NCBI RefSeq assembly: GCF_000472425.1
Contig: NZ_AXAI01000006.1
Coordinates: 347,644 to 411,643, forward strand
Direction of reading: 5' to 3'
Source of the DNA: Bradyrhizobium sp. Tv2a-2
GTDB taxonomy: Bacteria > Pseudomonadota > Alphaproteobacteria > Rhizobiales > Xanthobacteraceae
DNA length: 64,000 nt
Of the stretch, positions 17,939-24,915 are shown piece by piece (the first letter of the stretch is position 1; each line of letters starts with the position of its first letter). A program made the position numbers and the translations under genes. The notes beneath the pieces were generated by a model. It made no database searches and was not told the DNA's origin. It was given only the letters and a program-made list of their open reading frames with translations.

Positions 17939-18233
17939 GATGTCCCTCTTGATTGCGCGCACACTATCCAATGCCGGATCGAAGGGCCATCCGGTCCGCA
18001 GCCCCGCATAGCGGCATCCCCGATCGTGCGTGGCTCGGTCTTTGCTGATGCCGCCGTGCTGATGCCGCCGTTTTCCCGCGCCAGCACAACGCGTTAGATC
18101 TTGATTTTAGATATGTCGGGTTTGCCTTCGTGGCGCGAAACAATCGCCGAGGTTCCGAGTTGGCTAGTTCGGCCCAAAGGCGTTAATCTCTTGCCTGTAG
18201 GTTGGCCGCAAGTCCTCGTAAGTGGGGGTGCGC

Positions 18234-19787
18234 ATGAGGTCCGGCATTTCGAACATGACGCGCAGGCGGATGCGGATTTGGCCCGCGACCCTCGTCATTG
18301 CGGTTCTCGCCGTGCTGATTGGGCCCGTCGAGCAGGCGGTCGCGAGAGGAAGCGGCAGCGCGATCCAGCAGGTCGAGACGCGCAGCGCTGGCGAGCCGAT
18401 CCTGGCCATCGTTTCCCTGCAGCGGCAGCGCATCACCATCTACGACGCCCAAGGCTGGATCTTGCGCGCACCGGTGTCGAGCGGCCAGAAGGGGCGTGAG
18501 ACGCCTTCTGGAATATTTGCCGTCATCGAGAAGGACGCCGATCACCATTCAAATCTGTATGACGACGCCTCCATGCCGCACATGCAGCGCCTGACGTGGT
18601 CCGGCATTGCGCTTCATGGGGGGCCCTTGCCGGGATATCCGGCGTCCCACGGCTGCGTTCGGATGCCTTATGGCTTCGCTGAGCAGCTGTTCGATCTGAC
18701 ACAAATGGGTTTGCGGGTAATCATAGCTCCAGGTGATGCGGCGCCCGTCGAGATCGCGCACCCCGCCTTGTTGCGACCGAAGCCCGGCGCCGGTGCGCTG
18801 GTCCTTGCGCGGAATGCGGATGTGGCCGAGGCCACCTCGAAATTCAACCAGGCGAGGCTCGCGGCCGGGACGGCCTATCGGGAGGCGACGGCCGCCATGG
18901 TGCCGGTGCGCGTCGCCCAAAACCAGAAGCTCAGGGCGGAGACGCAATTGGCTGCCGCCGAAACCGCGCTGACCAACGCTACGACCGATGAGGCGAAGCA
19001 GGCAGCCGACGACGCCAAGGCGCAGGTGACCGCCAGGATCGCCGACCTGCAGACACAACTCGACGCTGCGCAGGCCCAGTTGCGCCTGAAGGCCGATGCC
19101 CGTACTGCCGCGCGCGATGCGGTCGGCGCCGCGGAGGCCGCCCAGACCGCGGCGGCGGAAGCGGCGCGCCAAGCGGCACACGAACTCGATCCTGTCTCCG
19201 TCCTGATCAGCCGCAAGACCCAGAAGCTTTACGTGCGGCAGGGCTTTGAACCGATCTTCGACGCTCCCATAGCAATTGCCGATCCCGATCGTCCGATCGG
19301 CACCTATGTCTTTACCGCCCTGGAGCGGACCGGCGGGAACGATGACATCAAATGGAGCGTGGTTTCGCTGGAGGGAGCACGTCCGCAGACCGACGCCGTC
19401 GACTCCCGTGGCCGGCCCGCCGCGCGCAGTGGTCGCGATGTCGAGCCGATACTGGCGGTAGCGGACGGTGCCAAGGCTGCGCTCGATCGCATCACAATCC
19501 CGCAGGAGGTGCTCGAGCGCATTCCCGGAACATCGCCGCGATCGTCCATGATCGTGACCGACGAGGCGCCGAGCTCCGAGACTTCGAAGGGCACCGATTT
19601 CGTGGTCGTGCTGAGCGACGAGCCGCAGGGTGGGATCAAGTTCCGCAAACGAGCGCCGGCGCAGGATTACCGCTACATCGGAACACGTTATCGCGCGCCG
19701 GCTTCGGGTGCGCCGGCTTCGGGTGCGCCGACCTGGGGTGCGCCGGCCTGGGGCGCACCGGCTGGAGGACGTTTCTTCACCTGGTGA
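18234..19787 (+). CDS. L,D-transpeptidase (YkuD) with coiled coil, second half-YkuD domain and C-terminal repeats
   Basis: The protein has about 517 residues. A signal or anchor lies at about 10-37. A full YkuD domain (about 55-170) follows, with ALHGGPLPGYPASHGCVRMP carrying the catalytic His and Cys (C141) that cross-link peptidoglycan. An Ala-rich coiled coil spans about 185-315. A second stretch (about 318-385, ISRKTQKLYVRQ, RPIGTYVFTAL) looks like the front half of a YkuD domain without the catalytic HGC. The tail is five five-residue units of Ala-Pro-x-x-Gly type. ATG 18234 is used; GTG 18222 and ATG 18255 are alternatives. The role is presumably cell-wall remodelling. Confidence 0.88.
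   Translation: MRSGISNMTRRRMRIWPATLVIAVLAVLIGPVEQAVARGSGSAIQQVETRSAGEPILAIVSLQRQRITIYDAQGWILRAPVSSGQKGRETPSGIFAVIEKDADHHSNLYDDASMPHMQRLTWSGIALHGGPLPGYPASHGCVRMPYGFAEQLFDLTQMGLRVIIAPGDAAPVEIAHPALLRPKPGAGALVLARNADVAEATSKFNQARLAAGTAYREATAAMVPVRVAQNQKLRAETQLAAAETALTNATTDEAKQAADDAKAQVTARIADLQTQLDAAQAQLRLKADARTAARDAVGAAEAAQTAAAEAARQAAHELDPVSVLISRKTQKLYVRQGFEPIFDAPIAIADPDRPIGTYVFTALERTGGNDDIKWSVVSLEGARPQTDAVDSRGRPAARSGRDVEPILAVADGAKAALDRITIPQEVLERIPGTSPRSSMIVTDEAPSSETSKGTDFVVVLSDEPQGGIKFRKRAPAQDYRYIGTRYRAPASGAPASGAPTWGAPAWGAPAGGRFFTW
19695..19769 (+). repeat. Five tandem 15-bp coding repeats in the L,D-transpeptidase gene
   Basis: The units follow GCGCCGGCTTCGGGT with minor changes (the third and fourth carry TGG in place of TCG) and encode APASG, APASG, APTWG, APAWG, APAGG. 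The phase matches the reading frame, so copy-number change would keep the frame. Confidence 0.9.
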
Positions 19788-19826
19788 GCGCCAAGGTCGG
19801 GAAGAGCGACGACGGCAGGCGATCCG

Positions 19827-19973
19827 ATGATGGTTGGGGCTGCGATGGTATTCGTCGTCAGCGACATCGCTGACAGCATCGCGCACTACCGCGACGTGCT
19901 GGGCTTCGCTGTCACGTTCCAATATGGCGGTCCGACCTTTTATGTGGGGCCGCCCGTGCAACAAAGCGCATAG
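19827..19973 (+). pseudogene. Truncated VOC/glyoxalase-family remnant
   Basis: An open frame of 48 codons encodes VFVVSDIADSIAHYRDVLGF followed by TFQYGGPTFYV. This is the canonical first beta-alpha-beta unit of vicinal-oxygen-chelate proteins (glyoxalase, bleomycin-resistance and dioxygenase superfamily). It stops at TAG 19971-19973. Complete family members need about 115 residues or more, and I could not recover the rest of the fold in other frames downstream. It lies between the L,D-transpeptidase and CoA-transferase genes. The best reading is a decayed gene; a functional half-domain is less likely. Confidence 0.6.
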
Positions 19974-20065
19974 CCCCATACGTCGGCCGCGCTTGCCCTT
20001 GGGCGCCGGCTGCCGTTAGTTGGCCCGAGCAAACAAGATTTCGGCAAGTATTTCGGGGAGGACCA

Positions 20066-21268
20066 ATGGGCCCACTGCAAGGCATCAAGGTCGTCGACAT
20101 GACCACTGTGCTGATGGGGCCCTATGCCACCCAGATGCTCGGCGATTACGGTGCCGACGTCATCAAGGTGGAATCGCTCGAGGGCGACGTCACGCGGCTG
20201 ATCGGTCCGACGCGGCATCCGGGCATGGGGCCGGTGTTTCTCAACACCAACCGCAGCAAGCGCTCGATCTGTCTGGACCTGAAGAAGCCGGCGGGGCGCG
20301 AGGCCGTGCTGCGACTGATCAAGTCGGCTGATGTGCTCGTCTATAATGTGCGGCCGCAGGCGATGGCGCGCCTCAATCTCGGCTATGACATCGTGTCCGA
20401 GATCAATCCGCGGCTGATCTATGCCGGCGTGTTCGGCTTCGGCCAGGACGGACCCTATGCCACAAAACCCGCCTATGACGATCTGATCCAGGGCGCGACG
20501 GGACTGCCGGCACTGATGGCCCAGACGGGCGACGGCACGCCGCGCTATGTGCCGAACGCACTGGTCGATCGTATTGTCGGCCTCACTGCAGTGGGCGCGA
20601 TCTGCGCGAGCCTGGTCGAGCGCGAACGCACCGGACGCGGCCAGCGCGTCGACATTCCCATGTTCGAGACCATGGCCGGCTTTGTGATGGGCGACCATAT
20701 GGGCGGTCTGACCTATGATCCGCCGCTCGACAAGGGCGGCTATGCGCGGCACCTGTCGCGCGACCGCCGGCCCTACAAGACCTCCGACGGCTATCTCAGC
20801 GTCATTGTCTATAACGACAAGCAGTGGGAAAGCTTCTTCAAGGCGACCGGCCGCGACGATCTGCGCCGCGATCCGCGCTTTGCGACCTTCGCGGGCAGGG
20901 CGGTCAACATCGACTTCGTCTATGGCGAGCTCGCTCGCATTTTCGAGACGCGACCGACCGCGGAGTGGATCGAGCTTCTGAACAAGGCTGACGTCCCTGT
21001 GATGCCCATGCACGACCTGCAAGGCATTCTCGACGACGAGCATTTGGTCGCAACCGGCTTCTTTCCGGTTGTCCAGCATCCGACCGAGGGACCGATCCGC
21101 AGCACGAAGGTGTCGGCCAATTGGTCTGAGACCAAGGCGGAACCGACGAGGCTGGCGCCGCGCCTCAACGAGCATGGCGCAGAAATTTTGCGTGAAGCGG
21201 GCTTTTCGCGCGAGGAAATCGAGAACATGATCCGCGATGGCGTGACCAAGCCGTCGCCTGCGGCCTGA
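20066..21268 (+). CDS. CaiB/BaiF family acyl-CoA transferase (class III)
   Basis: The 400-residue protein has the class III CoA-transferase hallmarks: LQGIKVVDMTTVLMGPYATQ at the N-terminus, GADVIKVES, NRSKRSICLDLKK, the catalytic Asp in AYDDLIQGATG near residue 140, and ERERTGRGQRVDIPMFE. It would move CoA from a donor thioester to a free acid, starting catabolism without ATP. A GGGGAGGACC site precedes the ATG. An acyl-CoA dehydrogenase follows after 9 bp, then a thiolase-fold and DUF35 pair, forming one catabolic cluster. Confidence 0.93.
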   Translation: MGPLQGIKVVDMTTVLMGPYATQMLGDYGADVIKVESLEGDVTRLIGPTRHPGMGPVFLNTNRSKRSICLDLKKPAGREAVLRLIKSADVLVYNVRPQAMARLNLGYDIVSEINPRLIYAGVFGFGQDGPYATKPAYDDLIQGATGLPALMAQTGDGTPRYVPNALVDRIVGLTAVGAICASLVERERTGRGQRVDIPMFETMAGFVMGDHMGGLTYDPPLDKGGYARHLSRDRRPYKTSDGYLSVIVYNDKQWESFFKATGRDDLRRDPRFATFAGRAVNIDFVYGELARIFETRPTAEWIELLNKADVPVMPMHDLQGILDDEHLVATGFFPVVQHPTEGPIRSTKVSANWSETKAEPTRLAPRLNEHGAEILREAGFSREEIENMIRDGVTKPSPAA

Positions 21269-21277
21269 GGGATAGAC

Positions 21278-22444
21278 ATGGACTTCGCGCTCTCTGCCAA
21301 CCAGGAATCGATCCGCGATGCGGTCGCAAAGATCTGCGCGCGTTTCGACGACGCCTATTGGCTGAAGAAGGACAAAGAGGGCGGCTTTCCCGCCGACCTG
21401 CACAAGGCGCTGGCCGACGCCGGCTGGCTCGGCATCTGCATCCCCGAGGAATATGGTGGCTCGGGTCTCGGCATCCTCGATGCCGCGATCATGATGCGCA
21501 CGATCTCGGAATCCGGGGCCGGCATGTCGGGCGCGTCGGCGGTGCATATGAACGTGTTCGGCCTCAATCCGGTCGTGGTCTTCGGCACCAAGGAGCAATG
21601 TGCTCGCATGCTGCCGGGCATTGTCGACGGCCGCGAGAAGGCGTGCTTTGCCGTCACCGAGCCCAACACCGGCCTCAACACCACGCAGCTCAAGACGCGT
21701 GCGGTGTTGAAGGGTGACCGATATGTCGTCAATGGGCAGAAGGTCTGGATCTCGACCGCGCAGGTCGCAAACAAGATCCTCCTGCTCGCGCGCACCACGC
21801 CGCTGGAGGAGGTGAAGAACCCGACCTTCGGCCTTAGCCTGTTCTATACCGATTTCGACCGCAGCCGCATCACGGTGCACGAGATCGAAAAGATGGGCCG
21901 CAAGCCGGTCGACTCCAACGAACTGTTCTTCGAGAATTTTGAAATCCCGGTCGAGGACCGGCTCGGCGAAGAGGGGCGCGGCTTCGAATACATCCTGCAC
22001 GGCATGAATCCGGAGCGCATCCTGATCGCGGCGGAAGCAGTCGGGCTCGGCCATCTCGCGCTGTCGCGGGCTAGCGGCTATGCCAAGACGCGCAATGTCT
22101 TCAACCGCCCGATCGGCAAGAACCAGGCGATCCAGCATCCGCTCGCCAAGAACTGGATGGAGCTGGAAGCGGCCTGGCTGATGACGCTGCACGCCGGCTG
22201 GCTCTACGACAAGGGCATGCCATGCGGGCCGGCCGCGAATTCGGCCAAATATCTCGCGGGCGAAGCGGGCTTCCGCGCCTGCGAGCAGGCGGTGATGACG
22301 CATGGCGGCTTCGGCTATGCCAAGGAGTTCCATGTCGAGCGTTACCTGCGGGAGTCGCTGATCCCGCGCATCGCGCCGATCAGCCCGCAGCTGATCCTGA
22401 GCTTCATCGCGGAGAAAGTGCTCGGCCTGCCGAAGTCGTATTGA
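21278..22444 (+). CDS. Acyl-CoA dehydrogenase
   Basis: The 388-residue flavoprotein has family markers FAVTEPNTGLNTTQLKTRA (FAD and substrate loop), GQKVWISTAQVANK, and HGGFGYAKEFHVERYLRES. The C-terminal Glu motif EGTxEI used by MCAD-type enzymes is absent (RIAPISPQL instead). An alternative base is present in NPERILIAAE at about 248, the position used by isovaleryl-CoA dehydrogenase. It would put a 2,3 double bond into the thioester made by the CoA-transferase 9 bp upstream. The substrate is unknown; branched or ring acids are plausible. Confidence 0.92.
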   Translation: MDFALSANQESIRDAVAKICARFDDAYWLKKDKEGGFPADLHKALADAGWLGICIPEEYGGSGLGILDAAIMMRTISESGAGMSGASAVHMNVFGLNPVVVFGTKEQCARMLPGIVDGREKACFAVTEPNTGLNTTQLKTRAVLKGDRYVVNGQKVWISTAQVANKILLLARTTPLEEVKNPTFGLSLFYTDFDRSRITVHEIEKMGRKPVDSNELFFENFEIPVEDRLGEEGRGFEYILHGMNPERILIAAEAVGLGHLALSRASGYAKTRNVFNRPIGKNQAIQHPLAKNWMELEAAWLMTLHAGWLYDKGMPCGPAANSAKYLAGEAGFRACEQAVMTHGGFGYAKEFHVERYLRESLIPRIAPISPQLILSFIAEKVLGLPKSY

Positions 22445-22471
22445 GATGGGGATATTTCTCGCCCTTCGTTC

Positions 22472-22513
22472 GTCATTCCGGGGCGCGCGAGCGACGCGCG
22501 AACCCGGAATGAC
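22472..22513. repeat. CATTCCGGG-type intergenic palindrome
   Basis: GTCATTCCGGG (22472-22482) and CCCGGAATGAC (22503-22513) are perfect 11-bp inverted arms around GCGCG-rich sequence. The same arms recur at 58877-58973. It lies between the dehydrogenase and thiolase-fold genes. Confidence 0.8.
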
Positions 22514-22528
22514 GGAAGGTGAGGCCCG

Positions 22529-23662
22529 ATGAGCTATATCACCGGCGTTGGATTAACCTCCTACGGCAAGCACGAAGGCTCGTCCTCGCTCGACCTGATG
22601 AGCCAGGCCGCCGCGCTGGCACTTGACGACGCCGGGCTTACGCGTGGCGAGATCGACGGCATTCTCTGCGGCTACTCTACGGTGTCGCCGCACATCATGC
22701 TGGCGACCGTGTTTGCCGAGCATTTCGGCATCCAGCCGTCCTACGCGCACGCCGTACAGGTCGGCGGCGCCACCGGGCTCGCCATGACCATGCTCGCGCA
22801 CACGCTCGTCGAAGCTGGCGTGGTGCGGCATGTGCTGGTCGTCGCCGGCGAGAACCGGCTGACCGGACAGAGCCGCGACGCCTCGATCCAGGCGCTGGCG
22901 CAAGTCGGTCATCCCGACTACGAGGTGCCGCTCGGCCCGACGATTCCCGCCTATTACGGCCTCGTGGCTTCGCGCTACATGCACGAATACGGCGTGACGC
23001 AAGAGGACCTAGCCGAGTTCGCGGTGCTGATGCGGCGTCACGCGCTTGGCCATCCCGGCGCGCAGTTCCATGACCCAATCACAGTTGCGGACGTGATGGC
23101 TTCAAAGCCCGTGGCGTTGCCGTTAAAGTTGCTCGACTGCTGCCCCGTCTCCGACGGCGGCGCCGCTTTCATTATAAGCCGCGAGCCGACCAATGCGGCG
23201 CGCGTGCGCATCCGCGGCTGCGCCCAGGCGCACACCCATCAGCACGTCACGGCGGCGCCTTCGCTCGACAGGCTCGGCGCCGAGATCGCGATTGCCAGGG
23301 CGAAAGCAGCCACAGGCATTGCGATCTCCGACGTGCGCTATGCCGCGGTCTACGATAGTTTCACGATTACGCTCGCCATGCTGCTTGAGGACCTGGGACT
23401 CGCCAAGCGCGGCGAGGCGGCAGCGCAGGTTCGCGCCGGTCATTTCTCGCGCGACGGAGAGATGCCGCTCAACACCCATGGCGGTCTCCTCAGCTACGGC
23501 CATTGCGGCGTCGGCGGCGCCATGGCGCATCTGGTCGAGGCGCATCTGCAGATGACGGGACGCGCCGACGACCGCCAGGTGCGCGACGCCTCGCTTGCGT
23601 TGCTTCATGGCGATGGCGGGGTGCTGTCCTCGCATGTCAGCATGTTCCTGGAGCGGGTGTGA
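22529..23662 (+). CDS. Thiolase-fold protein lacking the nucleophilic Cys (Ltp2-type aldolase candidate)
   Basis: The 377-residue protein has the thiolase fold, but the CATG nucleophile motif reads VGGATGLAM, with Gly at position 80. The second catalytic-cysteine region is HGDGG (360-364). It keeps Tyr275 (AVYDSFT) and Tyr323/His325 (LSYGHCG). As I recall, Ltp2 steroid side-chain aldolases also lack the Cys and use two tyrosines about 50 residues apart. The next gene, a DUF35 protein, overlaps by TGATG, and Ltp2 needs a DUF35 partner. Retro-aldol cleavage of a 3-hydroxyacyl-CoA is therefore more likely than thiolysis. GGAAGGTGAGG precedes the ATG. Confidence 0.85.
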   Translation: MSYITGVGLTSYGKHEGSSSLDLMSQAAALALDDAGLTRGEIDGILCGYSTVSPHIMLATVFAEHFGIQPSYAHAVQVGGATGLAMTMLAHTLVEAGVVRHVLVVAGENRLTGQSRDASIQALAQVGHPDYEVPLGPTIPAYYGLVASRYMHEYGVTQEDLAEFAVLMRRHALGHPGAQFHDPITVADVMASKPVALPLKLLDCCPVSDGGAAFIISREPTNAARVRIRGCAQAHTHQHVTAAPSLDRLGAEIAIARAKAATGIAISDVRYAAVYDSFTITLAMLLEDLGLAKRGEAAAQVRAGHFSRDGEMPLNTHGGLLSYGHCGVGGAMAHLVEAHLQMTGRADDRQVRDASLALLHGDGGVLSSHVSMFLERV

Positions 23663-24048
23663 TGAGCGAGAAGCTTGCGGACTGGACGACAGGCGAAGCC
23701 GCGATCGTCTATCAAAGCTGCGCGGCTTGCGGCGCCAGGCAGTATTTCCGGCGCGGCTTCTGCGCCTCATGCGGTGCGACGGAACTGAGGGAACTCCGCG
23801 CCAGCGGCGAGGGGACAGTCTACGCGGCATCGCTGGTCTGCCGCGCTGCGACGCCGGAGACCAAGGCGCATGTGCCCTACAATATCGTGCTGGTCGATAC
23901 CGATGAGGGCTTTCGCATGATGGCCCATGGCGACACGGATGTCGCCATGGGCGATCGCGTCACTGTACGCTTTGTTCAATTTGCCGGACGGGTTGTGCCT
24001 TGCTTTGCGAAGGCTTCTCAACCCGATAGAACAGAACGCTGGCGATGA
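23662..24048 (+). CDS. DUF35 zinc-ribbon/OB-fold protein, partner of the thiolase-fold protein
   Basis: The 128-residue protein has an N-terminal rubredoxin-like zinc ribbon with four Cys (SCAACGARQYFRRGFCASCG, about 19-38) and a C-terminal OB fold (GTVYAASLVCRA, VPYNIVLVDTDEGFRMM, GDRVTVRFVQF). Such proteins bind thiolase-fold enzymes and complete their active sites, as in ChsH2-Ltp2. The start is ATG 23662 inside the TGATG overlap with the previous gene, implying translational coupling and fixed stoichiometry. The open frame also runs upstream, but there it is only a shadow of the thiolase-fold gene. Confidence 0.9.
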   Translation: MSEKLADWTTGEAAIVYQSCAACGARQYFRRGFCASCGATELRELRASGEGTVYAASLVCRAATPETKAHVPYNIVLVDTDEGFRMMAHGDTDVAMGDRVTVRFVQFAGRVVPCFAKASQPDRTERWR

Positions 24049-24118
24049 CGAGCATTGCCGTCACCGCCAGCAAGTGCGCGAATGCCTCCGAGGTCGCCCT
24101 CCTGGTGGCATGCTTCAT
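23960..24118 (-). CDS. Small single-helix membrane protein
   Basis: A 52-codon open frame starts at ATG 24118 with a strong GGGAGGAG site five bases upstream. It encodes a basic head (MKHATRRATSE), one membrane helix (AFAHLLAVTAMLVIASVLFY) and a Gln-rich polar tail. It overlaps the 3' end of the DUF35 gene by 89 bp on the opposite strand. I recognise no family. Ribosome site, positive-inside charge and helix length support a real gene, but conservation has not been checked. Confidence 0.5.
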   Translation of the reverse strand: MKHATRRATSEAFAHLLAVTAMLVIASVLFYRVEKPSQSKAQPVRQIEQSVQ

Positions 24119-24383
24119 GCCTCTCCTCCCTAGACCTGGGCATGACTCATCGTTGCGCGCGAACGCGCATAGACAGTCAGATTTTACTCGGAACACCCCA
24201 CGATTCGTATTCGCGTTATGTTGTCCCCACGCGGCGAATATCGACTGTACCAAGGTCGAACAGTAATACGGCGGCAATTTGACTCGGGCGTGTTGCTGTT
24301 GCGTCGCGCAGGCGATACTCGTTTACGGGATCAAAGCTTTGGAACTCAAAAGAGCCGGCCCGGAAACCCAAGGTGGAACATAG

Positions 24384-24911
24384 ATGGCCCGTATTGCCTA
24401 TAGCGATCCAGCTAAACACAGCGACCGCACTCGCGAACTGCTCGGCAAGAACCGCAACGCCAACATCTTCCGCATGATGGCGCATTCACCGAGTTATCTT
24501 GAGCAATATTGCCGGCTCGGCGGCGCCATCAGGCACAAGGGTGAGCTTGACCCGGTGGTGCGGGAGCTTGCGATCACGCGCACCGGGATTTTGTGCGAGG
24601 CGCCGTACGAGATCACAGCCCACAAACGCATCGGCAAGAATGTCGGCGTCACCGACGAGCAGAACGCGGCGCTGGAGAACTGGCAGTCAGCCACCTGCTT
24701 CAACGAGGTGCAGCGCGCCGCGCTCGCCTTCGCCGACGAGACCGTCAGGCTGCCGCGTGCCACCGACGCAACCTTCAAGGCGATCGCCGCCAAATTGACT
24801 CCCGGAGCATTGGTCGAGTTGCAACTCGCCGTCGGCTTCTATGTCATGACCTCGAAGTTCCTGGAGACCTTCAAGATCGACATGCAGCCGGCTTCGGAGG
24901 TGATCCCGTAA
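24384..24911 (+). CDS. Carboxymuconolactone decarboxylase (CMD) family protein
   Basis: The 175-residue all-helical protein has the CMD/AhpD-type core: LDPVVRELAITRTGILCEAP, then YEITAHKRIGKNVGVTDEQ and FADETVRL. The AhpD CxxC pair is missing: one Cys is followed by Tyr four residues later (CEAPYE). That argues against an alkyl-hydroperoxide role and for a YEWxxH-type decarboxylase-like protein. It stands alone between the small membrane ORF and the convergent glutaminase gene. The precise reaction is unknown. Confidence 0.85.
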   Translation: MARIAYSDPAKHSDRTRELLGKNRNANIFRMMAHSPSYLEQYCRLGGAIRHKGELDPVVRELAITRTGILCEAPYEITAHKRIGKNVGVTDEQNAALENWQSATCFNEVQRAALAFADETVRLPRATDATFKAIAAKLTPGALVELQLAVGFYVMTSKFLETFKIDMQPASEVIP

Positions 24912-24915
24912 GACG

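Noticed and set aside
19695..19769. Possible CRISPR-like repeat array
   Set aside because: The units are 15 bp, contiguous, without spacers and in frame with a protein-coding gene.
19940..22333. A 797-codon minus-strand open frame antisense to the CoA-transferase and acyl-CoA dehydrogenase genes
   Set aside because: It lies wholly opposite two clear catabolic genes, is His/Arg-rich and low in recognisable motifs, and is explained by third-position GC bias that removes stops in that antisense frame.
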